55,025 nt of DNA, from the NCBI RefSeq assembly GCF_004795055.1, contig NZ_SSBJ01000043.1:1-55025 (forward strand), written 5' to 3'. Under the pieces are notes generated by a model. The model did not search any database. It had not been told where the DNA came from and saw only the letters and a list, made by a program, of their open reading frames with translations. The position numbers were made by a program, and so were the translations under genes. This DNA comes from Streptomyces sp. A1136 (lineage in GTDB: Bacteria; Actinomycetota; Actinomycetes; Streptomycetales; Streptomycetaceae). Shown here in pieces: positions 8,620-17,433 of this stretch (position 1 is the stretch's first letter; every line of letters starts with the position of its first letter).

Positions 8620-9765
8620 TCAGTTGGGCGTCGGCGCGTCCGAGTGCTGGCGTACGGGCATCACCAGGTAGCGCAGGGCACCCCGGTCGGAGTCGGGGGT
8701 GTGGAGGAGGACCGGCCGGTCGGGCCGGGTCAGACTCAGCTGCACGGTGCGGGACTTGAGGGCCCGCAAGCCGCCGAGCAGGTACGTCGGGCTGAGGGCC
8801 AGGCGGATCGGCTCACCCTTGACGGAGCGGGCTTCCAGCTCGTCCCGGGTCCGCGCCTCGAAGCGGGATCCGCCCGCGATGACGACAGGAGCGCCGGGCT
8901 GGATCGTGAGGCAGACCGGGACGTAGTCGCCCGACACGGCGACGGCGCGGCGCACCACTTCGACCAGTGCCATGCGGTCCAGCACCGCGGTGGTCGCGAA
9001 GGACTTCGGGGTGAGCTTGCCGAGGTCCGGGTAGTGGGTGGCCTCCAGCGGCGTGTGGGCGACGGTCATGCCGGGCGTCGACACGGAGAACCGCTGTCCC
9101 TCCGCCGTGGGCAGGCCGATGGTCACGGTCTCGGCGTGCCGGACGTCGGCGGCCGTCGCGCGCAGTGCCTTGCCGGGGACGAGGCAGAGCTGGGACGGGG
9201 CCCGGCGGGCGGTCCGCTCGATCGGGATGGACCGGAAGGAGGCGCGGTGCCGGTCGGTGGAGGACAGCCGGAGCTCGTGGCCGGCCAGTTCGACGCGGAT
9301 GCCGCCGAGCATGGGCAGCGTGTCGTCGGTCCCGACGGTCACGGCGACCTGGTTGACGGCCGCCGCGAAGTCCCGGCCGCTGACCGTCCCGACGGTCCTG
9401 GGCAGGTCGGGCATCGCGGGGTAGTCGGCGTCCAGGAGCGGGACGCAGACGCTGCTCGCGCCGAAGGCGAAGTTCGCGATGCCGGTGTCGACGGTGATGT
9501 CGAGCGGGGCCTTGGGCGGGAGGGTGCGGGCGATGGCGGTGAGCATCCGGCCGGGCAGGACGGCGGTGCCGGCCAGGTGCACGGCCGCCGGGACTGCGGT
9601 GCGCACCCCGATCGTCGGGTCGCCGGAGGCGGTGAGGGTCAGCTGCTGTCCGTCGGCGGTCAGCTGGAGCCCGGCCGCGATCGGCTCGGTGGGCCGGGCG
9701 GGGACGCGGCGGCCGACCAGGCGCAGGGCGTCGGTCAGGGTCTCGGTGGTGAGGGTGAGCTTCAT
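8620..9765 (-). CDS. dnaN: DNA polymerase III beta subunit (sliding clamp)
   Basis: 381 residues, close to the usual length of about 375, with the three-repeat layout of bacterial beta clamps. The ring holds the replicase on DNA. The last part has the typical ending YLVMPVR, followed by ten extra residues (QHSDAPTPN). The start MKLTLTTETL at 9765 has a GGAGC ribosome site, and its ATG overlaps the previous stop as ATGA. Chromosomes already carry dnaN, so this is a plasmid paralogue. It may recruit host polymerase to plasmid replication or telomere filling, or serve the linked methyltransferase operon. It is diverged, but nothing looks broken. Confidence 0.9.
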   Translation of the reverse strand: MKLTLTTETLTDALRLVGRRVPARPTEPIAAGLQLTADGQQLTLTASGDPTIGVRTAVPAAVHLAGTAVLPGRMLTAIARTLPPKAPLDITVDTGIANFAFGASSVCVPLLDADYPAMPDLPRTVGTVSGRDFAAAVNQVAVTVGTDDTLPMLGGIRVELAGHELRLSSTDRHRASFRSIPIERTARRAPSQLCLVPGKALRATAADVRHAETVTIGLPTAEGQRFSVSTPGMTVAHTPLEATHYPDLGKLTPKSFATTAVLDRMALVEVVRRAVAVSGDYVPVCLTIQPGAPVVIAGGSRFEARTRDELEARSVKGEPIRLALSPTYLLGGLRALKSRTVQLSLTRPDRPVLLHTPDSDRGALRYLVMPVRQHSDAPTPN

Positions 9766-10112
9766 GCGGCGGTGCTCCTTCCAGAGGACTGCGGACGCGG
9801 GGAGGGGGTGGGGTGGAGGTCGATCGGGCCGGGCCCGTACGTGCCGGGCGCGGGCGGGGAGAGGACGGCCTTGAGCTGGCCCCGGTAGAAGAGCCGGCCG
9901 TCGTCTCCGAGCTCGAAGGGGACGGGCTCCGGCTCGCCCTTGGGGCGCGGGACCGGCTCGTACACCGGGACGGTGTCGATCCGTTCGCCGTCGATGAGGA
10001 GCCCGCGGTGGTCGCAGCGGATGACGTGGCCGTAGCGGTGGACTTCGAGGGCCTGGCGGTTGGCGGTCTTGTCCTCGCGGTCCCAGCGCCACGGGCGCAG
10101 GTAGTCGCTCAT
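9762..10112 (-). CDS. Hypothetical protein coupled to the beta clamp
   Basis: 116 residues, family not recognised. It starts MSDYLRPWRWDRED, has a central stretch with alternating hydrophobic residues suggestive of a small beta fold, and ends in a Pro-Ser-rich tail. The tail codons include a copy of the polar motif at 9,794. Both junctions are ATGA overlaps (methyltransferase upstream, clamp downstream), so the three genes are made in fixed order from one message. Confidence 0.65.
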   Translation of the reverse strand: MSDYLRPWRWDREDKTANRQALEVHRYGHVIRCDHRGLLIDGERIDTVPVYEPVPRPKGEPEPVPFELGDDGRLFYRGQLKAVLSPPAPGTYGPGPIDLHPTPSPRPQSSGRSTAA

Positions 10113-11728
10113 GCCGCCATCTCCAGCTCGGTGCCGGTGATGGCCTCGGTGAGTGCGGAGACGAGGACTTCGGCGACCGGCGGGGTCACCGCGTTGCCCA
10201 GCAGCCGGACCCTGTCGCGCTTGCTGCGGGCGGCGAGCTGGTAGTCGTCGGCGAACGCCATGCCGCGGCCGATCTCGTGCGGCTCGAGCATCCGGTAGAG
10301 GACGTCCTGGATGTCGATGTCGGCGAGGGACTGCACCAGCGCCCACCGGTCGCGCGTGGTGAAGGCGCCGACCGGCGCGGTGGCGGGGACGGCGTTGCCG
10401 TTGCCGTAGTACGGCACCAGCAGCGTCTGGAGGTCCTCGCCGGAGATGCCGGGCGGGGTGACCAGGCCGTGGTGGTTGCCGCCCGCGGTGACCGCGTGGA
10501 GCGGGACCGAAAGGGGCCGGGCCCGCTCGGAGTCCCCTCCCCCGCGTACCGGGGTCACGAAGGGCTCGAAGACGCCCGGCGGCAGCCAGGCCAGTCCTGT
10601 CTCGTTGCGGGCCGTCTGCGTGCGCAGCGGGCGGTGCACGGGGCTGGCTTCCTTGCCGTCGCGGCCCTCGGAGGGGATCAGCAGCGGCGGCACCGCGAGC
10701 GCGTCGTTCTCGCGCGTCGTACGGGTCGGCATGGGGGCCGACACCGGCGTCGCGGACTCCCGCCAGGTCCCGCCGGAGGGCACCATCACGGGCTGGGCGA
10801 AGCGCTCCAGGCCCGCCCTGATCCGGGCGATGGTCTTGGGCTTGAGGCCCTCGGGGGCGTCCGCCGTGCGCGGCCGGCTCCCGATCGGGGTTCCGGGGAT
10901 CGTCCAGTCGATCGCGGCGAGGGCGGGCAGGACTTCCGGCTCCACGATCTGGTTCCGGCAGCTGGTGGACGGGCACCGGTACACGTACTGCCCGGAGCGG
11001 ATCCCGTAGCGGCCCATGTCGGCGCCCGGCTTCTTGAACACCTGCATCGCCCGGACGACCCGCTCGCAGCCGGAGCACCAGGCGGCCGGCCGCAGCCACT
11101 TGTTCCAGTCAGGGCTCCGGCCGAGGGAGCGGTGCCAGTAGGCGACGTAGAGGCGGTCGCGGGACTGCGGGGCGCGCAGCAGGGTCGGCGCCTGGGCGTG
11201 CATGCTGTTCAGCGCGATCGTCTTCGTGGCGTAGCCGAGCTTGTGGAGCTCGCCCAGCCAGCGGTCCCACTCCACCCAGGCCCGGCAGTCGATGACGTTC
11301 TCCACGACTCCGGCGAGGACCAGGCCGCCGCGCTCCTGCACCCCGCGCAGGTACATCGGGACCTCTTCCATCAGGGCGCGGGAGCGCTCGTCCGCCGGGT
11401 CGCGGGGCTTCTCGAAGCCGGGCAGTTCCTCCTGCGCGGTGTGGAAGTCGCGCTTCTTGCCGCGGGCGTTGGTCCACTTCGGGCACTCCGGGCTGGCCCA
11501 GAAGATCTGGGCGGCAGGCCACTTCTCCACCGGGGCCTGGCGGATGTCGCCCTTCCAGTGGTCGGCGTGCGGGAAGTTGAGGGCGTGGGATTCGATCGCC
11601 GGGTCCCAGTGGTTGGCGGCCCGGGTGACCCGGACGCCGGGGACCGCGTCGATCCCCTGCGAGCTGCCACCGGCGCCGCAGAACCAGTCCATGGCGTTGA
11701 TCTCGCCGTCGTGCCGGTAGCTGCTCAC
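10109..11728 (-). CDS. C5-cytosine DNA methyltransferase
   Basis: 539 residues. Motif I is DWFCGAGGSSQG (about 14-25). The catalytic loop is SPECPKW with Cys near residue 82, a variant of the common PCQ. Motif VI is ENV in GVVENVIDC, motif VIII QSRDRLYV, and motif X RLLGNAVTPP at the end. A long target-recognition region contains a CxxC and a CPSTSC pair that may bind zinc. The variant loop is like that of actinophage methyltransferases (recalled, not checked). No restriction partner is adjacent, so it is a solitary enzyme that may protect the plasmid or mark its replication state. GTG at 11728 overlaps the upstream stop. Confidence 0.88.
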   Translation of the reverse strand: MSSYRHDGEINAMDWFCGAGGSSQGIDAVPGVRVTRAANHWDPAIESHALNFPHADHWKGDIRQAPVEKWPAAQIFWASPECPKWTNARGKKRDFHTAQEELPGFEKPRDPADERSRALMEEVPMYLRGVQERGGLVLAGVVENVIDCRAWVEWDRWLGELHKLGYATKTIALNSMHAQAPTLLRAPQSRDRLYVAYWHRSLGRSPDWNKWLRPAAWCSGCERVVRAMQVFKKPGADMGRYGIRSGQYVYRCPSTSCRNQIVEPEVLPALAAIDWTIPGTPIGSRPRTADAPEGLKPKTIARIRAGLERFAQPVMVPSGGTWRESATPVSAPMPTRTTRENDALAVPPLLIPSEGRDGKEASPVHRPLRTQTARNETGLAWLPPGVFEPFVTPVRGGGDSERARPLSVPLHAVTAGGNHHGLVTPPGISGEDLQTLLVPYYGNGNAVPATAPVGAFTTRDRWALVQSLADIDIQDVLYRMLEPHEIGRGMAFADDYQLAARSKRDRVRLLGNAVTPPVAEVLVSALTEAITGTELEMAA

Positions 11729-11997
11729 AGCCAGACCTCCGGGGCGGTGTCGGTGTCGAAGGTGAAGGTCATGGCGCCGGGGCCCGGCTGGATGCGGCCG
11801 TGCTCCTCGAGGAGGTCCAGGTGGCCCTCGGTGCAGATCAGGCGGCCGTCCTCCAGCAGCTCCCACTCGTAGGTGGCGGCGACCTCGCGGGCCTGCTGCT
11901 CGGTGTCGAAGTGGGCTTCGCCGCCGTCGGGGTTCTCCAGGACCTGGCCGCACGCGTCGCAGACGGCGGCCAGGCACGTCACGGTCTTGAGAGCCAT
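11725..11997 (-). CDS. Small cysteine-containing protein
   Basis: 90 residues with two cysteine sites, CDACG near residue 15 and a later CTEGH, a possible single zinc site. The rest is acidic and ends APEVWL. The ATG at 11997 overlaps the previous stop as TGATG; a GTG at 12000 is also possible. It is coupled to the methyltransferase by a GTGA overlap. Function unknown. Confidence 0.6.
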   Translation of the reverse strand: MALKTVTCLAAVCDACGQVLENPDGGEAHFDTEQQAREVAATYEWELLEDGRLICTEGHLDLLEEHGRIQPGPGAMTFTFDTDTAPEVWL

Positions 11998-12317
11998 CAC
12001 CGCACCGCCTTCGCGGGGCGGCCGAGGGGGCGGACCTTCCAGCCCTTGTCGCGCCAGGTGCGGATCGTGCCCTTGGTGATGCCGAGGTAGAGGCCGACGT
12101 CGGTCGGGCCCATGCCCTTCGCGGTCAGCAGTCGCGCGATCTCGATCTCCTCGGGCCGGGTCAGGCCGCAGGGGAGTTCGCCGTTGACGGCGAGCTCGAC
12201 GGCGATCCAGTCGATGTTGCGCTCGGCGTCGGCGGTGGCGGCGCTGGTGGTGGCGAGGCTGATACGGCCCTGTCCGGTGCCCAGGCGGTGGGCGGTCCTC
12301 ATCCGTCGGCGGGTCAT
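11997..12317 (-). CDS. HTH DNA-binding protein
   Basis: 106 residues. The region from about 65 to 100 (ARLLTAKGMGPTDVGLYLGI, then TKGTIRTWRDKGW) is a clear helix-turn-helix of the sigma-70 region 4 or MerR-like type. The N-terminus is basic (MTRRRMRTAHR). It overlaps both neighbours by a few bases, so it belongs to the methyltransferase-clamp operon and may control it. Confidence 0.72.
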   Translation of the reverse strand: MTRRRMRTAHRLGTGQGRISLATTSAATADAERNIDWIAVELAVNGELPCGLTRPEEIEIARLLTAKGMGPTDVGLYLGITKGTIRTWRDKGWKVRPLGRPAKAVR

Positions 12318-12553
12318 GCCGCCACCGCCTCGGGCAGGACGACGACGAACTCGTCGCGGCGGGCGGCGAAGTGGACGTGCGCGCCGTTACCGCTGGCGGC
12401 GGCGAGCTGGTCGGCCTCGGTCAGCGCGCGGGGGTTTCCCGCGGGAAACGTCTCGACCCGGCGGCAGGGGCGGCCGTCGCAGTCGGCGCACCAGGAGTCG
12501 GTGGGCGGGCACGCGGCGGTGCCGCTTGCGTCCCGGGCGATCGGTGTGGTCAT
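12314..12553 (-). CDS. Small Cys-rich protein carrying a parS-like site
   Basis: 79 residues with CADCDGRPCRR near residue 22, perhaps a half zinc site. The coding sequence contains a full 16-bp candidate parS palindrome, read as Phe-Pro-Ala-Gly-Asn. The stop overlaps the HTH gene start as ATGA. It is the first gene of the tightly overlapping run that ends at the clamp. Function unknown. Confidence 0.6.
   Translation of the reverse strand: MTTPIARDASGTAACPPTDSWCADCDGRPCRRVETFPAGNPRALTEADQLAAASGNGAHVHFAARRDEFVVVLPEAVAA
12434..12449. other. Candidate parS site 1, GTTTCCCGCGGGAAAC
   Basis: Perfect 16-bp palindrome identical to three others in this window. It differs from the Streptomyces chromosomal parS (GTTTCACGTGAAAC) by a longer, changed centre but keeps the GTTTC/GAAAC arms. 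It lies 17 kb from parB, unlike the other three. Confidence 0.75.
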
Positions 12554-12645
12554 CTCGGTCTATCCCTTCGGGGTGTGTGCGGGGCGCGTCCACTTGCTTG
12601 CTGGCGATGGGGACGCGCCCCGTCCCTGTGTCTGGGTGCTGGTGG

Positions 12646-12939
12646 TCAGAGGGCCTGCGGGCAGTACGGGCAGTCGCAGTGGTGTCCGGCGAAGACGGCG
12701 CGTTCGCGCTCGTGCTCGGCGGCGGGGTCTGCGGCCAGGCGCGGCCAGCGGCCGGAGTTCCGCTCGGCCTGGACGACGGTGCGGACCTGGTCGACGGCGC
12801 CGCTGACGACGCCGAGGCGGAAGGCGATCAGGGACGGGTGTTCCTTGATGTGGCCGCGTACCAGGACGTCGGCGAGGTCCACGACCATCCCGTGCGCGGC
12901 GATCTGCACGGCGTCGAGGGTGTTGTTCACGTCGCTCAC
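12646..12939 (-). CDS. Hypothetical protein with CxCxxC tail
   Basis: 97 residues, mostly helical, ending HHCDCPYCPQAL, a likely metal-binding tail. GTG at 12939 lacks a strong ribosome site. The genes on either side are on the same strand with gaps of about 100 bases. Family not recognised. Confidence 0.55.
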   Translation of the reverse strand: MSDVNNTLDAVQIAAHGMVVDLADVLVRGHIKEHPSLIAFRLGVVSGAVDQVRTVVQAERNSGRWPRLAADPAAEHERERAVFAGHHCDCPYCPQAL

Positions 12940-13049
12940 GAGTCGCTGCCTTTCGGTGGGCCGCCGGGACCGGGTGGTCCCGGCGGAAACGCGAGTCGAA
13001 CACGCGGAGCCTGTGGACGCGGGAAGCGGATTTCGACTCCCGCCGCAGG

Positions 13050-13787
13050 TCAGCTGTGGATAACTCCGAGGGCCAGGGCGCGCAGTTCGGCGTGGGCGAG
13101 GTAGTCGATGGCCACGCGGCGGCCCTTGTCGCCGGGCAGGCGCAGGACGCCGGTCCCGCGTCCGGCACTGGTGAGGGCGGGGTCAACACCCAGGCGGGAC
13201 AGGAGCTGACGGCTGGGGCGGCCCATGACGACGGTGGCCATCTTGTTCAGGACGTCCTGGTCGCCGAGGCCGAACCAGCGGAGCGCGGAGAGATCGGCGT
13301 CGACGGCAAGGCGGCAGCCGACGCTGCCGCCGATCAGCACGATGGCCCGGAGCAGGCGCACAGCGGCGTCGAGCCTGGCCTGGTCTCCCCCGTTGATGCG
13401 GGCCAGGATCTGCGGGAGTTCTTCGACGACCAGGAGCCTCTGCGGACCCGTTTCCCCGGAGGTGTGCCGGCGCATCATCTCGGCGTGGAAGAGGCTGATC
13501 TCTTCCACCATCGTGTGCGGGGAGCTGCTGAGGCTGAGGCCCGGCAGGCCGTCCAGGACCTCGAAGCTGGTCCGCTTGGGGTCGATGACGGTGACGGTGG
13601 CGCCGTCGGCGAGGGCATGCGCGGCGACACTGCGCAGGAGGGAGGAGACGCCGCCTCCGGTCCATCCGGCGGCCAGCAGGTGCGGGTGCTGGTCGAGGTC
13701 GAGGGTGACGGCCTCGCCGGTGTCGAGGTCGGTGCCCAGGGCCAGGTGGTGGTGGTTGTGCGCCTGGGGGATGCGGTTCGTGGTCAT
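13050..13787 (-). CDS. FtsK-like protein with degenerate P-loop
   Basis: 245 residues built like the ATPase core of an FtsK/TraB protein without membrane segments. The P-loop position reads AAGWTGGGVSSL, with no Walker A lysine. The following VIDPKRTSFE keeps the conserved DPK seen in the full TraB here, and LLVVEELPQI keeps the Walker B acids. ATP binding is therefore doubtful. ATG at 13787 follows GAAGGG. It is followed upstream by a second, more degenerate copy (13,829). It could be a regulatory or structural partner of the TraB hexamer, or a relic. Confidence 0.72.
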   Translation of the reverse strand: MTTNRIPQAHNHHHLALGTDLDTGEAVTLDLDQHPHLLAAGWTGGGVSSLLRSVAAHALADGATVTVIDPKRTSFEVLDGLPGLSLSSSPHTMVEEISLFHAEMMRRHTSGETGPQRLLVVEELPQILARINGGDQARLDAAVRLLRAIVLIGGSVGCRLAVDADLSALRWFGLGDQDVLNKMATVVMGRPSRQLLSRLGVDPALTSAGRGTGVLRLPGDKGRRVAIDYLAHAELRALALGVIHS

Positions 13788-13828
13788 CGGGGTGCCCTTC
13801 TGGCAGACGTGGTCGTGGATGTGGCGGT

Positions 13829-14581
13829 TCAGTGGTGGAGGGCGCCGAGGGCGAGGCTGCGGGCCTGCTCGGCGGTGATGTGCATGAGGTCGAGCTGGCG
13901 GCCCTGGGCGGCGGCCGGGGTGCGCCAGATCGCGGCACCTGCGCGGGGGCGCTCCAGGAGCGGGTCGATGCCCAGCAGGCGGGCCAGGTCGTGGTCGGCG
14001 GGGCCGATCACGAGGGTGGCGGTGGCCGACCGGAGCAGGTCGGCGTCCAGCTGCTGCATGACGGTCGCGGCGTCGATGTCGGTGACGAGGTGGACGCCCG
14101 CGGCTCGTCCGGTCAGGAGGATCCGCCTGAGGTCGGTCAGCGCCCACAGCAGGTCGTGGTCCTCTTCGTCCCTGGCGTTGTGCCACAGGGCCGCGAGGCC
14201 GTCGACGGCCAGGACCCGCCGTCCGGAGGTCAGGGCGGGGTCCGTCGCGGCGGCACGGAGGCGGTCCTCCATGTCTCCGACGTAGGAGCGGATGACGTCG
14301 CGGACCTCGGCCGGCTCGTAGGCGACGTCGAGGCCGGGGATGTCGGTGAACTCCTCGTACTCGGCGGTCCAGCCGTCGATGACGGTGGCGGTGCCGCCGG
14401 TTGCGACGGTGTGCGCGGCGATCAGCCGGATCAGGGACGTGGTGCCGTACCCGGCCCCGGCCGCGATCGTCAGGTGCGGGGTCGTGTCCCAGTCCAGGAG
14501 GACCGGGGCGCCGGTGGCCGGGTCGGTGCCGAGGGGCACCAGGTGGGCCTGGGCCGGGTCGGGAGTGAAGGCGGTGGTCAT
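13829..14581 (-). CDS. Second FtsK-like protein, P-loop and DPK lost
   Basis: 250 residues, similar in layout to the downstream protein (both start LGTD.DTG/ATGAPV, and both end SLALGALHH or ALALGVIHS). Its P-loop reads AAGAGYGTTSLI without Lys, the DPK motif is replaced by DGWTAE, and Walker B is LAVDGLAAL with a single acid. The pair looks like an ancient duplication in which ATPase residues were lost stepwise while length was kept. Retained length and reading frame argue against simple decay. Confidence 0.7.
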   Translation of the reverse strand: MTTAFTPDPAQAHLVPLGTDPATGAPVLLDWDTTPHLTIAAGAGYGTTSLIRLIAAHTVATGGTATVIDGWTAEYEEFTDIPGLDVAYEPAEVRDVIRSYVGDMEDRLRAAATDPALTSGRRVLAVDGLAALWHNARDEEDHDLLWALTDLRRILLTGRAAGVHLVTDIDAATVMQQLDADLLRSATATLVIGPADHDLARLLGIDPLLERPRAGAAIWRTPAAAQGRQLDLMHITAEQARSLALGALHH

Positions 14582-14637
14582 GGTTCCTCGTCTCGGTCGG
14601 TCAGTGAGCGGTCATGGTCTGTGGGAAAGCGGACAGG

Positions 14638-15282
14638 TCAGTCGCCGGCCGATTCGGCGATCACGGCGGCGCGTTCCAGGAGCTCGAGGACGGCGCCGAC
14701 GGTGAGCTGGCCGATGTTGTTGGCGACGGCGATGTCGTGGCGGCGGCGTACGTCGGCCGGGTCCATGCCGCAGGCGCGGGCCTCGGCGTCGAGCCGGGCG
14801 AGGTACGCGTCGGAGGGCCGGGCGTAGGAGGCCGGTTCGGTCATCGCGGCGCGGATGTGGACGTGGGAGCGCAGCGCGGTGTCGGCCTCGGCGGCCACGG
14901 CCTGGAGCGCGCCGAGGATGCAGTGCCGGCCGCTGGCGTCGGTGAGTTCGCCACGGCACCATCCGGCGGTGGCCAGGACGGCTGCGGCGCGGCGGATGTG
15001 GACGCTGGCCAGGTGGGCGGGGCGCAGGTGTCGGCGGGTGAGCCGCTCCAGCAGGGTGGGGCGGGCATTGTTCTGGGCGGCGGCGGTCGCGCGCTCGTTG
15101 CGCTCGACCTCCGCGAGCCCGGCCGCGACGAGCGCGGCGATGTCGATCCCGGTCCCCCGCCCGGGGACGGCAACCGGCGACGCGGGGAGGGGGTTGGCGG
15201 GGGTGATCTGGGCCAGCCATGCCTCGACCTCGTCGGCGAGGTGCCGGGTGCTGGTCTCGATCTCGGCGAGGGAAGCGGTCAT
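14638..15282 (-). CDS. Hypothetical protein, possible DUF6197-like region
   Basis: 214 residues. The segment WCRGELTDASGRHCILGALQ (about 106-125) resembles the core of small actinobacterial DUF6197 proteins; this is from memory. The C-terminus is helical. A polar-motif copy at 15,179 encodes part of the N-terminal region. It is on the same strand as its neighbours with short gaps. No role can be assigned. Confidence 0.55.
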   Translation of the reverse strand: MTASLAEIETSTRHLADEVEAWLAQITPANPLPASPVAVPGRGTGIDIAALVAAGLAEVERNERATAAAQNNARPTLLERLTRRHLRPAHLASVHIRRAAAVLATAGWCRGELTDASGRHCILGALQAVAAEADTALRSHVHIRAAMTEPASYARPSDAYLARLDAEARACGMDPADVRRRHDIAVANNIGQLTVGAVLELLERAAVIAESAGD

Positions 15283-15372
15283 GATGGTGATCTCCGGTTC
15301 TCTGTTGGGGTGCCGGGGGCCCGGGACGGTCGACGCACTTTTGCCGGTGGTGACGGCCGTCCCGGGGCGTAG

Positions 15373-15588
15373 CTAGCGGCGGGTGACGTCCCAGACCTGG
15401 AGCGGTCGGGCGGGGTCGTCGAGGACCAAGTCCGCGTCGCGGCGGTGCCGGACGGCGGCCAGGTCCCCGGCCTCGGCCAGGGCGAGTTCGCGGGCCTCGC
15501 GGCTGACCGTCGCGGTGACGACCAGGCACTGCCAGCCCCGGGCGCCGGTGGCCTTGTCGCGGGTGGGGATGTCGACGCGGTACTTCAT
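15373..15588 (-). CDS. Small hypothetical protein
   Basis: 71 residues, starting MKYRVDIPTRDKATG and ending in DVTRR, likely a small beta-alpha fold. An AGGAGG-type ribosome site precedes the ATG at 15588. Family not recognised; context is the transfer gene block. Confidence 0.6.
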   Translation of the reverse strand: MKYRVDIPTRDKATGARGWQCLVVTATVSREARELALAEAGDLAAVRHRRDADLVLDDPARPLQVWDVTRR

Positions 15589-15615
15589 GGCGGGCCTCCT
15601 CTTTCGTTCTCGGTG

Positions 15616-16041
15616 TCAGGCCGCGATCGGCTCGTCGTCGGCCCAGTCCTCGTCGTCCTCCAGCTCCTCGCCGTCCCCGTCGCCCTCGGCGGCCGGGAGG
15701 GTGCCGTGCGCGGCGCGGGCCAGGAGGATCAGCAGGTCGTCCGCCATCTCGGCGGCGTCGCCCAGGAGCTCGGCCAGCTCGCTGTGCTCGGCGGCCTGCG
15801 CGGCGGCGGTCATCGACTCCAGGAGCGCGGTGATGTCGGCGACCCGGCCGCGGGTGGCCAGGAGCTGCGGCTGGTGGTCGGCCGGCTCGCGCAGCTGGCG
15901 GATCGCCGTGAGCGCGAGGGTCTGCGGGTCGGCGAACGCGGTGTCGGTCTGGGCGTCGAGGGCGGCGATCAGGTCGTCCTGGTCGGTGAAGACCGTCGCG
16001 GTGACGTTGGCGGTGGCGGTGGTCAGCTGGTGAATGCTCAT
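15616..16041 (-). CDS. Hypothetical helical protein with acidic tail
   Basis: 141 residues, helical, with a strongly acidic C-terminus (EELEDDEDWADDE). The start at 16041 was chosen because CCGGAGGAG lies 9 bases upstream; the longer frame has no site. Proteins of this kind recur in actinomycete transfer regions, but I do not recognise the family. Confidence 0.6.
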   Translation of the reverse strand: MSIHQLTTATANVTATVFTDQDDLIAALDAQTDTAFADPQTLALTAIRQLREPADHQPQLLATRGRVADITALLESMTAAAQAAEHSELAELLGDAAEMADDLLILLARAAHGTLPAAEGDGDGEELEDDEDWADDEPIAA

Positions 16042-16112
16042 GTCGGTTCTCCTCCGGGTGATCGGGACTTGGGCGGTGCGGTGGCGGGCGGGCCCGCCGG
16101 GGACATGCAGGG

Positions 16113-16610
16113 TCAGTTCAGGGAGGTGCTGCGGCAGGAGCCGTCGTCGTCGCAGTCGGGCCGGGCGTCGATCCCTCCGGCGAGGCGTGCGGCCCCGGCG
16201 AAGGTGGCGAGCACGGCCAGGAGGTCGTCCTTCGTGGTGACCTCGAACTGCTGGTAGCCCTTGCCGCAGTCGCACGGGGCCAGCAGCGTCACCTCCGAGG
16301 CACCGCCGAAGCCGCGCTCGGCGGGCCACCAGGTGTGGTGGAGCCACACGCACTGGCCGAGGTAGGCGAACGCCGCGGCCGGGACGTAGTAGACGCCCAG
16401 GCGGAGCGAGGAGACCGCCGTCCAGCGGTCGGTGTCGCTGAGGGCCTCGGCCAGCGACTGCGGGAGCTCGCTGACCCAGCGGCCGGCGGCCTCCATCGCC
16501 TCGGCGCGCTCGCTCAGGTCGGTGATGCGGCGGACGGCCTCGGGGCTGTGGAACTCGGCGTACGCGGTGAGCAGCTGCTCCAGCGCGCTCGGCTTCGTCG
16601 GGGTGTTCAC
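16113..16610 (-). CDS. Hypothetical protein
   Basis: 165 residues. A helical N-terminal half is followed by a hydrophobic aromatic stretch (YYVPAAAFAYLGQCVWLHHT), a CDCGKGY site and a second cysteine cluster at the C-terminus (PDCDDDGSCR). It may bind a metal. It lies in the transfer block between small proteins on the same strand. Confidence 0.55.
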   Translation of the reverse strand: MNTPTKPSALEQLLTAYAEFHSPEAVRRITDLSERAEAMEAAGRWVSELPQSLAEALSDTDRWTAVSSLRLGVYYVPAAAFAYLGQCVWLHHTWWPAERGFGGASEVTLLAPCDCGKGYQQFEVTTKDDLLAVLATFAGAARLAGGIDARPDCDDDGSCRSTSLN

Positions 16611-16656
16611 GGCGGTTCTCCTTCGTTTCGGACGTGGACGCGGGGAGGAGGTCGGG

Positions 16657-17361
16657 TCAGAAGCCGCGGATGCGGAAGCCGCGCAGAGCCGGGATGGAGA
16701 GCAGGGCGAACGCGATGACCGTGATGCCCAGGGCGACCTCGCGGCCGTCGGACGGAGCGCCCTGCCAGACCATCCAGGCGGTGGCCGCGCCCGTGGCGCC
16801 CCAGGCGAGGCGGGCGCCGAACGCCTTGGTGACGAAGGACAGGAGGCCGGTGCTGGCGACCGTGAGGATCCAGGCGCCGTACGCGGTCGGCGCGGTGACG
16901 GCGAGGCCGGCGGTGTGGCTCTGCAGGTACGTCCAGACCGGGCTGGTGATGGAGGCCAGCAGGCCCGTGCGGCCGCCGGACCCGGCGGGCACCTGGACCC
17001 CCGCGACCGCGTTCACGCCGTCGACGGCGGACTGGGCGATCAGGGCCAGGCTCATCACGGCGACGGCCGCCACGGCCAGCAGGACGGTCGCGCCGACCGT
17101 GGCCTTGATCCAGGTCGTCGTCTCGTCCCAGCCGTCGCGGAACGCGTTGCGCAGGTCGTCGGCGCGCTCCTCCAGCCACTCCCCGACGACCGGGCGGGCA
17201 ACGCCGTACCAGCGGCGCAGGGCCGTCCGCAGGCTCCAGGCGAACGAGCCGGTGGCGATGCCCGGCTCAGCCGGGGCGGCCTCGGCGGTGGTCTTGAGGA
17301 AGAGGAACGGCGCCGGGGTCTCGTTCTGGCGGCCGGTGGAGTCGGTGTGGTCGGTGCTCAT
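16657..17361 (-). CDS. Membrane protein, spread (Spd)-type
   Basis: 234 residues. An N-terminal cytosolic part of about 90 residues is followed by about four hydrophobic segments (near 88-112, 150-175, 180-200 and 205-225), ending with a basic tail (RGFRIRGF). Streptomyces plasmids encode several such Spd membrane proteins, which move plasmid DNA between mycelial compartments with TraB. The assignment rests on topology and position below traB, not on sequence identity. Confidence 0.6.
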   Translation of the reverse strand: MSTDHTDSTGRQNETPAPFLFLKTTAEAAPAEPGIATGSFAWSLRTALRRWYGVARPVVGEWLEERADDLRNAFRDGWDETTTWIKATVGATVLLAVAAVAVMSLALIAQSAVDGVNAVAGVQVPAGSGGRTGLLASITSPVWTYLQSHTAGLAVTAPTAYGAWILTVASTGLLSFVTKAFGARLAWGATGAATAWMVWQGAPSDGREVALGITVIAFALLSIPALRGFRIRGF

Positions 17362-17433
17362 CTGGGTTTCGCTCCCTGTGGGTGGGTCGGAGATAGAGGT
17401 TCGTTTTCGGGGTGGGGTGTGACGGACCGGGGG

